DNA of 64,000 nucleotides from Zoogloea sp041904905 (lineage in GTDB: Bacteria > Pseudomonadota > Gammaproteobacteria > Burkholderiales > Rhodocyclaceae), in the NCBI RefSeq assembly GCF_041904905.1, contig NZ_JAYRMI010000006.1, positions 1 through 64,000 on the forward strand. The letters run 5' to 3'. Position numbers and translations under genes: made by a program. Every line of letters starts with the position of its first letter. Positions within the stretch are counted from its first letter, which is position 1. The notes under the pieces were generated by a model, which saw only the letters and a list, made by a program, of their open reading frames with translations, had not been told where the DNA came from and ran no database searches. Positions 7,909 through 15,865 of this stretch are shown piece after piece.

Positions 7909-9168
7909 TCAGCAATCCGAGCAGCGCTGGCAGCCACAGCCGCCGCAGGTGCAGGTGGAGTTGGCGGCGCCGCTGGCGGACGCGGCGGGGGCGGGGAGGG
8001 TCTCCCAGCGGGGGCGGCGTTCGCCGGCGGCCAGCTCGACGGGGGCGCCGCCGGTGGCGAACAGCGGGCTGCCGGCGGGCGGGCTGCGGCGCAGGGCCAG
8101 CGGCGGGCTGCCGCGCACGGGCAGCGGGGCGTTTGGGCTTGAGTTGCTGGCGCCGGAGGCCGATCCGCCGCCGGTGGGCTTGGGCAGGGGGGGCACGGCG
8201 CCCGCGGCGCGCTGGTCGCTCACCACGGCGGCGAGCCCGGCGGCCTTGCTGCCGGGGGCCGGGCCGTCGGGCGCCCACGGGTTGGGGGTGACGCCGGCGG
8301 CGGCGAGGCCGGGCGAGGGTTTGGGGATGGCGAGGCCGCTCTTGCCCAGGTCGCCGGTGGCGCCGAGGGCGGCGGGGCCGAAGACGTCGATGGCGGTGGA
8401 GGCGTCGAGCGTGATGCCGGCGCCTACCGACAGGCCGATGTCGGCCGAGGCGCCCAGGCTGGCCGACAGCCCGACCTGGGCGGAGAGGCTCACGTCCAGA
8501 TTCACGTCGAGGCTGGCCGACAGCGCGAAGCCGGCGGAGAGATCGAAGCCCAGCCCGCCGTTGGCACCGCCGCCCAGCAGGCTGCCGGCGCCGGCCGCGG
8601 CGGCCTGGCTGCGGGCGCCGCTGCTCGCCTGCTCCACGGCCTGGCGACGCTGGGCGGCGTCGCTGGCGTTCACTTCGTAGCGGAACTCCTGCTCGGTGAG
8701 GGTGAGCTGAACCTTGGAGCGCAGGGGCACGCCGCTGGGGGTGAAGTAGTCGAAGACCTCCTGGTGGGACGAGATGACGCCGTTGAAGAGCAGCGTGCCC
8801 CAGCGGAACTGGACCCGCCGGGGGGCCTGCTCGCGCCCGCTGCCGTAGGTTTGCACCAGATCGGCGATGGGCTTGGTGCGCACGCGCACGTCGAGCATCT
8901 CTTCGCCGCCGCCCCCCTCGTTGGTGTCGTCGTCGCGGGGGCGGGTGGAGTCGAAGTAGCACTCGAAGGACAGGGTGGCCTTGGACGAGCCGACGTTCTG
9001 CACCTGCTGGCGGCCGCGGCGGCCGCGGTCGCGCTGCTCGCCGGCGGAGACTTTGAGGGTGAGGGTCTCGGGGTTGAAGTCGAGGGGGATGGCGCGGTTC
9101 TCTTCGACGTTGCGACCGCCGGCGTCGAAGGGGACGAGCTTGGCACGGCGGAACTGGGCGGTGCTCAT
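7909..9168 (-). CDS. CIS-tube/Afp7-like tube-baseplate adaptor with Cys-rich tail
   Basis: This 419-residue protein has an N-terminal domain (about residues 1-170) matching the contractile-injection-system tube protein family: AKLVPFD, IPLDFNPETLTLKVSAGEQR, KATLSFECYFDSTRP, VQFRWGTLLFNGVISSHQEV and LTEQEFRYEVNASD. Afp7-type proteins join the inner tube to the hub and usually end in a LysM module. I see no LysM here. Instead residues about 190-275 form a Leu/Ser/Ala/Asp pattern (alternating LSAS, VNLDVSLS, VGLSASLG), then a Pro/Ser-rich linker, then a tail with six Cys in the last 14 residues (C406, 408, 411, 413, 416, 419). The ATG at 9168 has GAGGG upstream. The tail may bind metal, which is inference. 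Confidence 0.78.
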   Translation of the reverse strand: MSTAQFRRAKLVPFDAGGRNVEENRAIPLDFNPETLTLKVSAGEQRDRGRRGRQQVQNVGSSKATLSFECYFDSTRPRDDDTNEGGGGEEMLDVRVRTKPIADLVQTYGSGREQAPRRVQFRWGTLLFNGVISSHQEVFDYFTPSGVPLRSKVQLTLTEQEFRYEVNASDAAQRRQAVEQASSGARSQAAAAGAGSLLGGGANGGLGFDLSAGFALSASLDVNLDVSLSAQVGLSASLGASADIGLSVGAGITLDASTAIDVFGPAALGATGDLGKSGLAIPKPSPGLAAAGVTPNPWAPDGPAPGSKAAGLAAVVSDQRAAGAVPPLPKPTGGGSASGASNSSPNAPLPVRGSPPLALRRSPPAGSPLFATGGAPVELAAGERRPRWETLPAPAASASGAANSTCTCGGCGCQRCSDC

Positions 9169-9198
9169 GGTACGGCCCTCCTGTCGCAGGCGGACGGT

Positions 9199-9222
9199 GG
9201 GCCGGCTTTGCACGGCCGGCCC
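9199..9222. repeat. inverted repeat GGGCCGGC/GCCGGCCC
   Basis: Eight-base perfect arms (9199-9206 and 9215-9222) with an 8-base loop lie in the 148-base spacer between tube 2 and the Afp7-like gene. There is no T-run on either side. The GGCCGGC core also appears around the palindrome at 2973-2990. It is a possible mRNA-structure element modulating expression within the operon. Confidence 0.6.
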
Positions 9223-9266
9223 GTTTCGCCGGCACGGCGCAGGGCGTCGTGACTCCCCGGCTCAAC

Positions 9267-9281
9267 CCTCCCCAAGGGAGG
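9267..9281. repeat. short strong hairpin CCTCCC-CAA-GGGAGG
   Basis: A six-pair perfect G/C stem with a 3-base loop lies about 35 bases after the tube 2 stop codon. On the minus strand it is not followed by a U-run, so termination is not supported. It could protect the upstream (tube/sheath) part of the transcript from 3' decay, since tube and sheath are needed in far more copies than the baseplate. Confidence 0.5.
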
Positions 9282-9316
9282 AGTCGCGCGTCCTTCGGGC
9301 GGCTGGGCGGATGCGC

Positions 9317-9799
9317 TCATGACTGCTCCCGGCTCAGGCCTTCGTGGACGATGTGGAGTTCTTCGAGGGCCACTTCGCGGGCGGTGGCGGCATTCAGGTC
9401 AACACACTTGACCTTTGTGACGATGCCGTTCTCGAAACGCCACACGCCGGCGCCGGCGGCGGTGCTGTCGGCCTGCATCACCCGGATCGTGCCGGAGACG
9501 TAGGGCAGCGGAAAGGTGCCGTCGATGCAGCGCTGGACCCAGGCCCAGAAGGCGGGGTCGAGGGACAGGCCGCGCTTGAGCACCAGCGGCGGGTTGGTGG
9601 TCTTGCCGACGAGCTGGCGAGTGCCGCGGTTGTAGCCGCCTTCGCGGAAGGTGACCGGCTCGAGGGTGATCTCGAGGCCCTGGACTTCGGAGAAGGCGCC
9701 CTTGCGCCCGCCCAGCGCCAGGCCTTCGTCGCCGCCGAGGCCGGAGAGCTCGATCTGCACGGCGAAGTTGAAGTGGGTGAGCATGGCTTGGGCCGGCAT
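9317..9799 (-). CDS. eCIS inner tube protein 2 (gp19 family, Afp5-like)
   Basis: This 160-residue T4 gp19-like tail tube protein contains the family motifs FNFAVQIELSGLGGDEGLAL, FSEVQGLEITLEPVTFREGG, LVGKTTNPPLVLKRGLSLDP and VALEELHIVHEGLSRE. By position (second tube gene, after sheath 2 and before the Afp7-like gene) it matches Afp5, the tube-initiating subunit next to the baseplate, rather than the bulk tube subunit. Its ATG overlaps the sheath 2 stop by one base (TGATG), with GAGGTGAT as ribosome site inside the end of sheath 2. Confidence 0.85.
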   Translation of the reverse strand: MPAQAMLTHFNFAVQIELSGLGGDEGLALGGRKGAFSEVQGLEITLEPVTFREGGYNRGTRQLVGKTTNPPLVLKRGLSLDPAFWAWVQRCIDGTFPLPYVSGTIRVMQADSTAAGAGVWRFENGIVTKVKCVDLNAATAREVALEELHIVHEGLSREQS

Positions 9800-11880
9800 C
9801 AGATCACCTCGATGCGGGGGGCGTCGGCGCCGCTGCGCACGAGGCGGAAGACGATGAATTCGGCCGGCACGGCGGGGGCGACGCCGACCTGCATGATCGC
9901 CCGGCCGGCGTCGAGATCGCCCTGGGTGTGGGTGCTGGCGTCGCAGCGGATGAAGTAGCTGTCGGTGTCGGTGCGGCCGGCCAGGGCGCCGGCGTTGAAG
10001 AGGGCCTTGAGGCGCCGGCGGGCGGTGCCGGCCATGGCGGACCACAGCACGGCGTCGTTCGGCTCGAAGGGCGCCCAGGCCAGATCGGCGGCGAGCTGGG
10101 CCTTGAGCCAGTCGATGAGGCGGCGCACCGGGATGTGGGTCCAGTCCCGGTCGGTGGCGGTGGTGCGGGCGCCCAGGAGCATCAGCCCGCGCTCGGTGCG
10201 GCGGATCTCGTCGATGCGCTCTTCGAACAGGAAGCCGGGGTCGGGCAGGCCGGCGTCGTCGGCCCGGGCGAAGGCGCCCTGCACCTTGCGGTTGGCGGGC
10301 GCGCCCCACACGCCGGTGTCGTTCTCGACTTGCGCGGCGATGCCGCAGGCGGCGCCAGCGGGCGGCACGGTGGCGGCGGTGCCGTCGGCGTCGACCCGCA
10401 GCCACGGGGTGTACAGCGCGGCGCGGGGGCTGGCGAGGGCGTGGCGCCATTGCACGATGTCGCCGGCGCGCAGGCCGGGGGGCAGGTCGAGCAGGGCGAG
10501 GCGGGCATCCAGCGCTTCGCAGTGCCGGATGAGGGCGAGCTGGCAGGCCTGCAGCTCGTCGGCGTCGAAGCCGAGCAGCGGGTAGTGCAGGGCGCTGGCG
10601 GTGGTGTCGGCCTTGCCGCGGCTGCACTGGGCGCCGAAGCACAACTCGTCGGGCAGGGCCGGCGGCAGGCTGAGGGCTTCGGGCGGGGTGGGGTGGAGCA
10701 GATCGGGCAGGGCGACCAGCGCGACGGGCTCGAAGGGGTGGGCCTGATCCCACACCGCGAGGGCGTCGAGGGCCGGCGGGCGGGCGTTGAAGGCCACGAA
10801 GCGGTGGTCGGAATCCTCGACGAGGTCGTCCAGCGCCATGGCGGTGCTCTCGAAGAAATGCTGGCGCCCGGTGCTGGCGGTGGCGTCGCGGCCATGGCGG
10901 GAGGCGGGCATCTCGGCGGCCGTGAGCAGGATGCCGGTGGGGGCGGCCAACAGGGCCTTGGTGGGCAACAGCCAGGCGTCGGCGAGCAGCGCGCTGGGGC
11001 GCAGGTAGTCGGAGCCCCAGGGCTCGTCGGCGTTGCCCCACAGGCGGTCGGGCTCGGCGGACGGGGCGTCGGGGTCGGGGGTGTCGGTGCGGGGCGGCAG
11101 CAGGGCTTCGCTGGCGGCGCGGCGGCCCAGCAGGCGGGGCAGGAAGCGCGGGTGGCTGGGGTGGAGGGCGGCGTCGTCCCAGGTTTCGACGCGCCTGCCG
11201 TCGAGGTATACGTCGAGCCGCAGGCTGAGTTCGACGGCGGCGGTGAGCAGCTCGGCGTCGAGGAAGGGCGCGGTGGGCGTGGGCACCAGAATGGGCTGGC
11301 GGGTGGCGTCGAGGGCGACCCGGAAGCAGCGGCTGCGCGGTGCGGCGCCAGGGCTGGTGGGGCGGCCGGTGAGGCGCAGGGTGGCGCCCACGGCGGGGCG
11401 GTCGGGCGGGATGCGAATGGCGTGGGTGACGGGATCGAAGCCCAGCGCCACCGGGCGCTGGATGAGCTGGGCGCGCACCTGCAGCCGGTTGCCCCAGCTA
11501 CCCGGGTTGCGGGCGGCAAGGCGTGCCTGCCGCCGGGAACTGCCGCGCACGGCCTTGACGCCGGGGAGCAGCAGGCGCGCGGTGCGGACGTTGACGTGAT
11601 CCACGCAGCGCACCGCCACGCAGCGCCGGCCGCCGTTGGCGAAGAACAGGCGCACCGCCAGGGGTAGCTGCAGGCCGGGCAGGGCGCGACCGAAGATCGC
11701 TTCGAACTGGCGGGCGTCGTCGATGACGACCGGCGTGTTCACCGGCCCCCGTTCGGCGAGCCCGATCAGGGCGGCGACATCCAGGCGCACCCTCGAGCGG
11801 GTGGCCACGGCGGGCCGTTCCTCGTAGATGCCGGGCGGCAGCCCGGGACGCCACAGGCTGCCCAGCAGCGCGACGGTCAT
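9799..11880 (-). CDS. eCIS sheath protein 2
   Basis: This 693-residue tail sheath protein is the second of two. The N-terminal strap region reads LPPGIYEERPAVATRSRVRL with AALIGLAERGPVNTPVVIDD, and the conserved C-terminal domain is around FLFEERIDEIRRTERGLMLL, WTHIPVRRLIDWLKAQL and GVAPAVPAEFIVFRLVRSGA. It is longer and more diverged than sheath 1. Much of the middle (residues about 120-400) is specific to this copy. In Afp/PVC particles secondary sheath paralogues cap or decorate the sheath near the baseplate; such a role is likely here. It is followed directly by tube 2. Confidence 0.87.
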   Translation of the reverse strand: MTVALLGSLWRPGLPPGIYEERPAVATRSRVRLDVAALIGLAERGPVNTPVVIDDARQFEAIFGRALPGLQLPLAVRLFFANGGRRCVAVRCVDHVNVRTARLLLPGVKAVRGSSRRQARLAARNPGSWGNRLQVRAQLIQRPVALGFDPVTHAIRIPPDRPAVGATLRLTGRPTSPGAAPRSRCFRVALDATRQPILVPTPTAPFLDAELLTAAVELSLRLDVYLDGRRVETWDDAALHPSHPRFLPRLLGRRAASEALLPPRTDTPDPDAPSAEPDRLWGNADEPWGSDYLRPSALLADAWLLPTKALLAAPTGILLTAAEMPASRHGRDATASTGRQHFFESTAMALDDLVEDSDHRFVAFNARPPALDALAVWDQAHPFEPVALVALPDLLHPTPPEALSLPPALPDELCFGAQCSRGKADTTASALHYPLLGFDADELQACQLALIRHCEALDARLALLDLPPGLRAGDIVQWRHALASPRAALYTPWLRVDADGTAATVPPAGAACGIAAQVENDTGVWGAPANRKVQGAFARADDAGLPDPGFLFEERIDEIRRTERGLMLLGARTTATDRDWTHIPVRRLIDWLKAQLAADLAWAPFEPNDAVLWSAMAGTARRRLKALFNAGALAGRTDTDSYFIRCDASTHTQGDLDAGRAIMQVGVAPAVPAEFIVFRLVRSGADAPRIEVI

Positions 11881-11918
11881 GGAGTGGACCTCAGTTCAGC
11901 GCGTGTCGGATGGGCGGC

Positions 11919-12374
11919 TTATTCGAACTCCAGGTCTTCGCAGACCAGGGTGAGTTCTTCCATCGCCACGTCGGAGGCGCCCTTGGCGGCCAGCGTGGGG
12001 CCGGTCCATTTGGACGGGCGGGCGTTGATGAGCTTCCACTGGGCGACGGTGCTGCCCCGGTCTTCGCTCATCAGCTCGATGACGACGGTGGCGCGGGCGT
12101 CCATGTTGCCGCGGCGAACCTGATTGACCCAGTTCCACAGGTCGAGCGAGGCGATCATGCCGCGCTTGAGGGTGACGTCGCCGGCCTTGTACATCAGCGG
12201 CACCTTGCGGGGCCGGTTGAAGGCGTCGGTGCCCTCGCGGTAGTCGGCGTGGGTGATCTCGGTGGACAGCCCCGAGACATCGGAGAAGCCGCCGCGAAAT
12301 TCGCCGCCGCTCGCGGGGTTGATGGTGACCTTGAAGTTGAACGGGCCGTAGGGGTCTTCACGCAGGGTGGCCAT
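11919..12374 (-). CDS. eCIS inner tube protein 1 (gp19 family, Afp1-like)
   Basis: This 151-residue major tube protein belongs to the gp19/Hcp-like fold. Motifs are REDPYGPFNFKVTINPASGG, FSDVSGLSTEITHADYREGT, KVPLMYKAGDVTLKRGMI and VAMEELTLVCEDLEFE. The length and the 'DPY..FNF.V' opening are characteristic of the polymerising tube subunit. It lies between the two sheath genes with 34- and 38-base gaps, and GGAG precedes the ATG at 12374. Confidence 0.9.
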   Translation of the reverse strand: MATLREDPYGPFNFKVTINPASGGEFRGGFSDVSGLSTEITHADYREGTDAFNRPRKVPLMYKAGDVTLKRGMIASLDLWNWVNQVRRGNMDARATVVIELMSEDRGSTVAQWKLINARPSKWTGPTLAAKGASDVAMEELTLVCEDLEFE

Positions 12375-12408
12375 TGCCGGTCTCCTTTGAAACGTCGGTT
12401 ATCGGTGC

Positions 12409-14250
12409 TCAGACGATGGATGCGTCGGCGGTCCATTGGCCGATGCGGAAGATCACGAACTCGGCCGGCTTGGTGGGCGCGACGCCGATCAGGCAGACGA
12501 GGCGGCCGTTGTCGAGATCCGACTGGCTCATGGTGCTGCGGTCGCAGCGCACGAAGTAGGCGTCTTCGGGGCGCGAGCCGAGCAGGGCGCCGGTGCGCCA
12601 CACGTCGTACAGGAAGCCTTCGATGGTGAGCCGGATCTTGAGCCACAGCTCTTCGTTGTTGGGCTCGAACACCGCCCATTGGGTGGCGCGGTCGATGGAG
12701 TGTTCGAGGTAGATGAACAGCCGGCGCACGTTGATGTAGGTCCACTCGGGGTCGGAGCTGATGGTGCGGGCGCCCCACACGCGGTAGCCGCGGCCTTCGA
12801 AGAAGCGCAGGCAGTTGATGCCTTCGGGGTTGAGCACGTCCTGCTCGCCCTTGTTCACATTGCGCGAGAAGCGCAGCACGCCGCGGACGGTTTCGTTGGC
12901 CGGGGCCTTGTGCACGCCGCGCTCGATGTCGCTGCGGGCGTAGATGCCGGCCATCGCGCCTTCGGGCGAGTAAAGCACGGTTTCGCGGGCGCTGCCGGGG
13001 GTGCTGGCGACGAGCCAGGGGTAGTACATGGCGGCGTATTTGGAGTCGTGCTGGCCGCGCACCTGGCGGATGGTGGCCTGGTCGGCGTCCCGCGGGCCGG
13101 CGAGGATGGCGAAGCGGTAGCGCAGGTTTTCGCAGTGGCTGACGAGCGCGTCGCGCACGGCTTGGTCGATGGGCGAGGCGAGGGCGGCGGAGCCCGGCGC
13201 GGCGACGATGGCGATGTCTTCGATCTCGGCCAGCGCGGCGAGGCCGGTGGCGTCGTGGCCGCTGCCGCCCCCGGTGAAGGCGGCGGCGTCCGGGGCGATG
13301 CCGTCGCTGCCGCCGGAGAGGGTGAGCGGCGAGGCGGCGACGAGGCCGGTGAGCAGGTCGCGGGCGAAGGTGGTGCGCTGGGCGGCGACGCTGGGCAGGT
13401 CGACCATCGCGTCGAAGTAGATGCGCTGGCTGCGGTCGGCGGGCGGCTCGACGCCGGCGTCCGGATCTTCGTGGCGCAGCACGCGGCCGACGAACTGGTC
13501 GGAATCCGGGTGGGGCGACAGGCGCTGGATCTGCTCGCTGCGGCTGCCGGTGGAGCCGTCGAGGTTGGGGCCGACGGCGATGTCGAGGGTGATCTTTTGC
13601 ACCGCGGCGAGGGCGGCGCCGTTGAGATCGAGCGTGCCGCCGGCGTTGGTGAGGAGCGGGCTGCCCGCGGCGTCGAAGCTGACGCTGTAGAGGTTGGCGC
13701 CGGTGACGGCGTTGGGGCCGGCGGCGGTGACGGTGCTCTCCTTGAGGGCGCCGGCCTCGACCACGTCGCCCAGGCGCAGGCCCATCACCCGGCGGCTGCC
13801 GGCGGCGCCGGTGAGCAGGTTGCCGCTGCGGGTGGCGGCGATCTTGACCACCACGTTGCCCGCCCGGCCGGGGAAGCGGGCGCGCAGGAAGCGGTCGGTG
13901 CCAAGCACCGAGATCGCGCTGCTGGCCGAGCGGCTGGCGGCCACCGAGCCGCCGCCGGTGGGCACGAAGATGCGCGACACGTACACCCGCTTGCCGCCGT
14001 TCTCGAAGAACAGCCTCACCGCGTGGGCGAGCTGGTTGGTGGTGGGCACGCCGCCCAGCAGCAGATCGTCGCCGTCGCCAAAGTGGCGCTGGAACTCCTC
14101 GAAGCCGGTGACGAGGGTGGGCAGGCCGGCGGTGGGGCCGAAGCGGGCCTGGCCGACGAAGCCGGCGGTGGAGGTCGCCACGCCCTCGATGGACTTGGCG
14201 CGGAAGCTGGTTTCTTCGACGTAAACTCCCGGGGCGAGGTATTCAGGCAT
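12409..14250 (-). CDS. eCIS main sheath protein (sheath 1)
   Basis: This 613-residue contractile sheath protein begins PEYLAPGVYVEETSFRAKSI, an almost canonical sheath N-terminus. It continues with STAGFVGQARFGPTAGLPTL and VRLFFENGGKRVYVSRIFVP and ends with the conserved domain GRGYRVWGARTISSDPEWTY, NVRRLFIYLEHSIDRATQWA and VAPTKPAEFVIFRIGQWTA. It should be the bulk subunit that contracts and drives the tube through a target envelope. Strong ribosome site GGAGG, 6 bases before the ATG. The first structural gene after the two capping-region genes. Confidence 0.92.
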   Translation of the reverse strand: MPEYLAPGVYVEETSFRAKSIEGVATSTAGFVGQARFGPTAGLPTLVTGFEEFQRHFGDGDDLLLGGVPTTNQLAHAVRLFFENGGKRVYVSRIFVPTGGGSVAASRSASSAISVLGTDRFLRARFPGRAGNVVVKIAATRSGNLLTGAAGSRRVMGLRLGDVVEAGALKESTVTAAGPNAVTGANLYSVSFDAAGSPLLTNAGGTLDLNGAALAAVQKITLDIAVGPNLDGSTGSRSEQIQRLSPHPDSDQFVGRVLRHEDPDAGVEPPADRSQRIYFDAMVDLPSVAAQRTTFARDLLTGLVAASPLTLSGGSDGIAPDAAAFTGGGSGHDATGLAALAEIEDIAIVAAPGSAALASPIDQAVRDALVSHCENLRYRFAILAGPRDADQATIRQVRGQHDSKYAAMYYPWLVASTPGSARETVLYSPEGAMAGIYARSDIERGVHKAPANETVRGVLRFSRNVNKGEQDVLNPEGINCLRFFEGRGYRVWGARTISSDPEWTYINVRRLFIYLEHSIDRATQWAVFEPNNEELWLKIRLTIEGFLYDVWRTGALLGSRPEDAYFVRCDRSTMSQSDLDNGRLVCLIGVAPTKPAEFVIFRIGQWTADASIV

Positions 14251-14268
14251 TTCGAGCCTCCATCTTGG

Positions 14269-15123
14269 CTAGGGTGACAACTCGATATCCAGCCGGATCT
14301 TGGTGCCGACCGAAACCGAAGCGGGCGGATTCTGGTCGCCGACCTGCGGGTGCAGGGCGCCGCCAGCGTCGCGCAGTTGAAAGTTTCGCGGCAGGAACAG
14401 CGCATTCTGCGCGGCCGCGGTGAGTCCAAAAACGTTGGCCGGCTGACCGGCGAGAAAGCCTTTGGTGGCGAGCGCGGTGGCCAGCGCGGGGCGCGGGGCG
14501 AGCACCGTGAGCAGGCGGTCGAAGGCGCGCAGCGGGGGGGTGACGCTGCGGTCGATGACCTCGAAGGGCAGCACCAGCAGGTAGCTGCCGTCGGGGCCGC
14601 TGAGGGCGGTGATGCTGTCGGCGGCGCCGCTGCGCACGGTGGCGAGGCGGAGCAGCGCGCCGGGCACCGGGCGGCCGGCGTCCTTGAGCACGCCCCACAG
14701 GGCGCTGGTGCCGGGGGGCAGGGGCAGGGTGGGCGCCGGGCGCAGGGCGAGCTGGGGGTAGGCCGGGGTGGGCGCGGCGGGGGGCGTCTCGCCGGCTTCG
14801 AGGGCGGCCTTGAGATCGGCCCGGTCGGGCACCGTGGCGACGATGGCCTGGGGCTGGTAGCGGCCGGTGGGGTCGTCGATCTCGATGCGGGCTTCGCCCG
14901 GCGGGAGGTTCAGGAAGCCGTAGAGGCCGGTGGTCTCGTGCCAGAGGGGGCGCTCGGGGTGGCCGGCGACGCGTACCCGCAGGCCCGGGATGGGGGTGAG
15001 GCCGGGGTCGGCGTTGTCGGTGAGGTAGCGCAGCGCCTTCACGGCCAGCACGCCGACGGCGGCGATCCGATCGGGCGAGTGGCGGGCGGCCCAGGCGAGG
15101 GGCGTGTCGGCGGCGGCGAGCAT
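14269..15123 (-). CDS. eCIS-associated protein with two Ig/carboxypeptidase-regulatory-like domains
   Basis: This 284-residue protein sits between the terminator-like and sheath genes. Two segments look like the transthyretin-like 'carboxypeptidase regulatory' beta fold: residues about 45-100 (LRVRVAGHPERPLWHETTGL, YGFLNLPPGEARIEIDD) and about 145-195 (SALWGVLKDAGRPVPGALLR, GPDGSYLLVLPFEVIDRS). Such domains occur on surface decorations of phage tails and in other injection clusters. No signal peptide or membrane segment is seen. Its ATG overlaps the upstream stop by one base. The role is unknown; a cap or sheath-decoration protein is a reasonable guess. Confidence 0.6.
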   Translation of the reverse strand: MLAAADTPLAWAARHSPDRIAAVGVLAVKALRYLTDNADPGLTPIPGLRVRVAGHPERPLWHETTGLYGFLNLPPGEARIEIDDPTGRYQPQAIVATVPDRADLKAALEAGETPPAAPTPAYPQLALRPAPTLPLPPGTSALWGVLKDAGRPVPGALLRLATVRSGAADSITALSGPDGSYLLVLPFEVIDRSVTPPLRAFDRLLTVLAPRPALATALATKGFLAGQPANVFGLTAAAQNALFLPRNFQLRDAGGALHPQVGDQNPPASVSVGTKIRLDIELSP

Positions 15124-15689
15124 CAGGGCACCTGGGGCGTGAAGACCAGGGTGCGCGAATCGGCGATGGCCGGGTCGGGCCGCTCGCGGGCGGCGAGCCG
15201 GGCGGTGCGCACGACGTAGGGCACCGAGAGCTGGTAGGGGGGCTCGAGGCTGTCCCACAGGCGCAGCATGTCTTCGGTGCTGAGGTGGTTGATGGCAACC
15301 CGCAGGCTGTCTTCGGGCTCCCAGGGGTAGGTGTGGTCGAGGAGCGGGCCGCTGACCAGCGCGTGGCGGTCGAGGATGTCCATGCAGCGGGCCAGCATCA
15401 CCTGTTCGCCTTCGGCGTTGCGCTGCCCCCACACGGTGAGGAGGTAGTGCAGCTCGAGCCCCAGGGCCTGGCGGCGGGGGGCGTTGGGGGCGAGGCGGGG
15501 GAGATCGATGTTGCGCCGGGATTCATCCACCTCGACGCGGTAGAGGAACAGGGCGACCTTGTTGGTGATGGTGCCGGTGAAGTTGCGGGTGGAGAAGAGC
15601 TGGACGTCGTAGCCATCCAGCCCGCCGGTGGCGACCAGCTGGTCTTCGATCAGGCGTCGAAGGGTGGCACTTGTTCCAGCTATAAACAT
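15123..15689 (-). CDS. DUF4255 / Afp16-Pvc16-like tail terminator protein
   Basis: This 188-residue protein matches the N-terminal domain family of Pvc16/Afp16, which caps the tube and sheath and fixes particle length. Characteristic segments are SATLRRLIEDQL, ALFLYRVEVDESRRNIDLPR, ALGLELHYLLTVWGQRNAEG and HLSTEDMLRLWDSLEPPYQL. The ATG at 15689 is preceded by GGGAAGG. It is the first gene of the minus-strand operon, with 332 bases of non-coding DNA before it. In Afp and PVC this gene is last in the operon; here it is first, as in several other eCIS lineages. Confidence 0.82.
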   Translation of the reverse strand: MFIAGTSATLRRLIEDQLVATGGLDGYDVQLFSTRNFTGTITNKVALFLYRVEVDESRRNIDLPRLAPNAPRRQALGLELHYLLTVWGQRNAEGEQVMLARCMDILDRHALVSGPLLDHTYPWEPEDSLRVAINHLSTEDMLRLWDSLEPPYQLSVPYVVRTARLAARERPDPAIADSRTLVFTPQVP

Positions 15690-15770
15690 TTCATCGCCTT
15701 CCCGGGTGGGGTGCTTGATGCAAGTTTGTGGGCGTGGTGACGTTACCGATACGTCTGCTTCCGTCTATGC

Positions 15771-15798
15771 AATCTACACCAATCCGATGAAACGTAAA
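15771..15798 (-). promoter_or_regulatory. weak sigma70-like promoter candidate for eCIS operon
   Basis: On the minus strand TTTACG (4/6 to the -35 consensus) and TAGATT (4/6 to -10) are 16 bases apart, about 80 bases before the first gene. The match is weak and given only as the best candidate in the region. Another sigma factor or an activator may be needed. Confidence 0.2.
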
Positions 15799-15842
15799 CC
15801 CTCTGGGGCGGGATGAAACAGCTTGGCAACATGTCGACGCCC

Positions 15843-15865
15843 CGCGGCAGGAGGAGACTGCCGCG
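15843..15865. repeat. perfect hairpin CGCGGCAG/CTGCCGCG upstream of eCIS operon
   Basis: Eight-base perfect arms flank a 7-base purine loop (GAGGAGA). It lies upstream of the candidate promoter and could be a regulator-binding inverted repeat. There is no T-run, so it is not a terminator. Confidence 0.5.

Noticed and set aside
1..15689. Prophage or R-type tailocin
   Set aside because: No integrase, capsid, portal, terminase, lysis or tail-fibre chaperone genes are seen. DUF4255, CIS-tube and paired sheath/tube genes point to an eCIS.
1..15689. Type VI secretion system
   Set aside because: No TssJ, TssL, TssM, ClpV or TssB/TssC-type split sheath was found; the sheath proteins are single-chain phage type.
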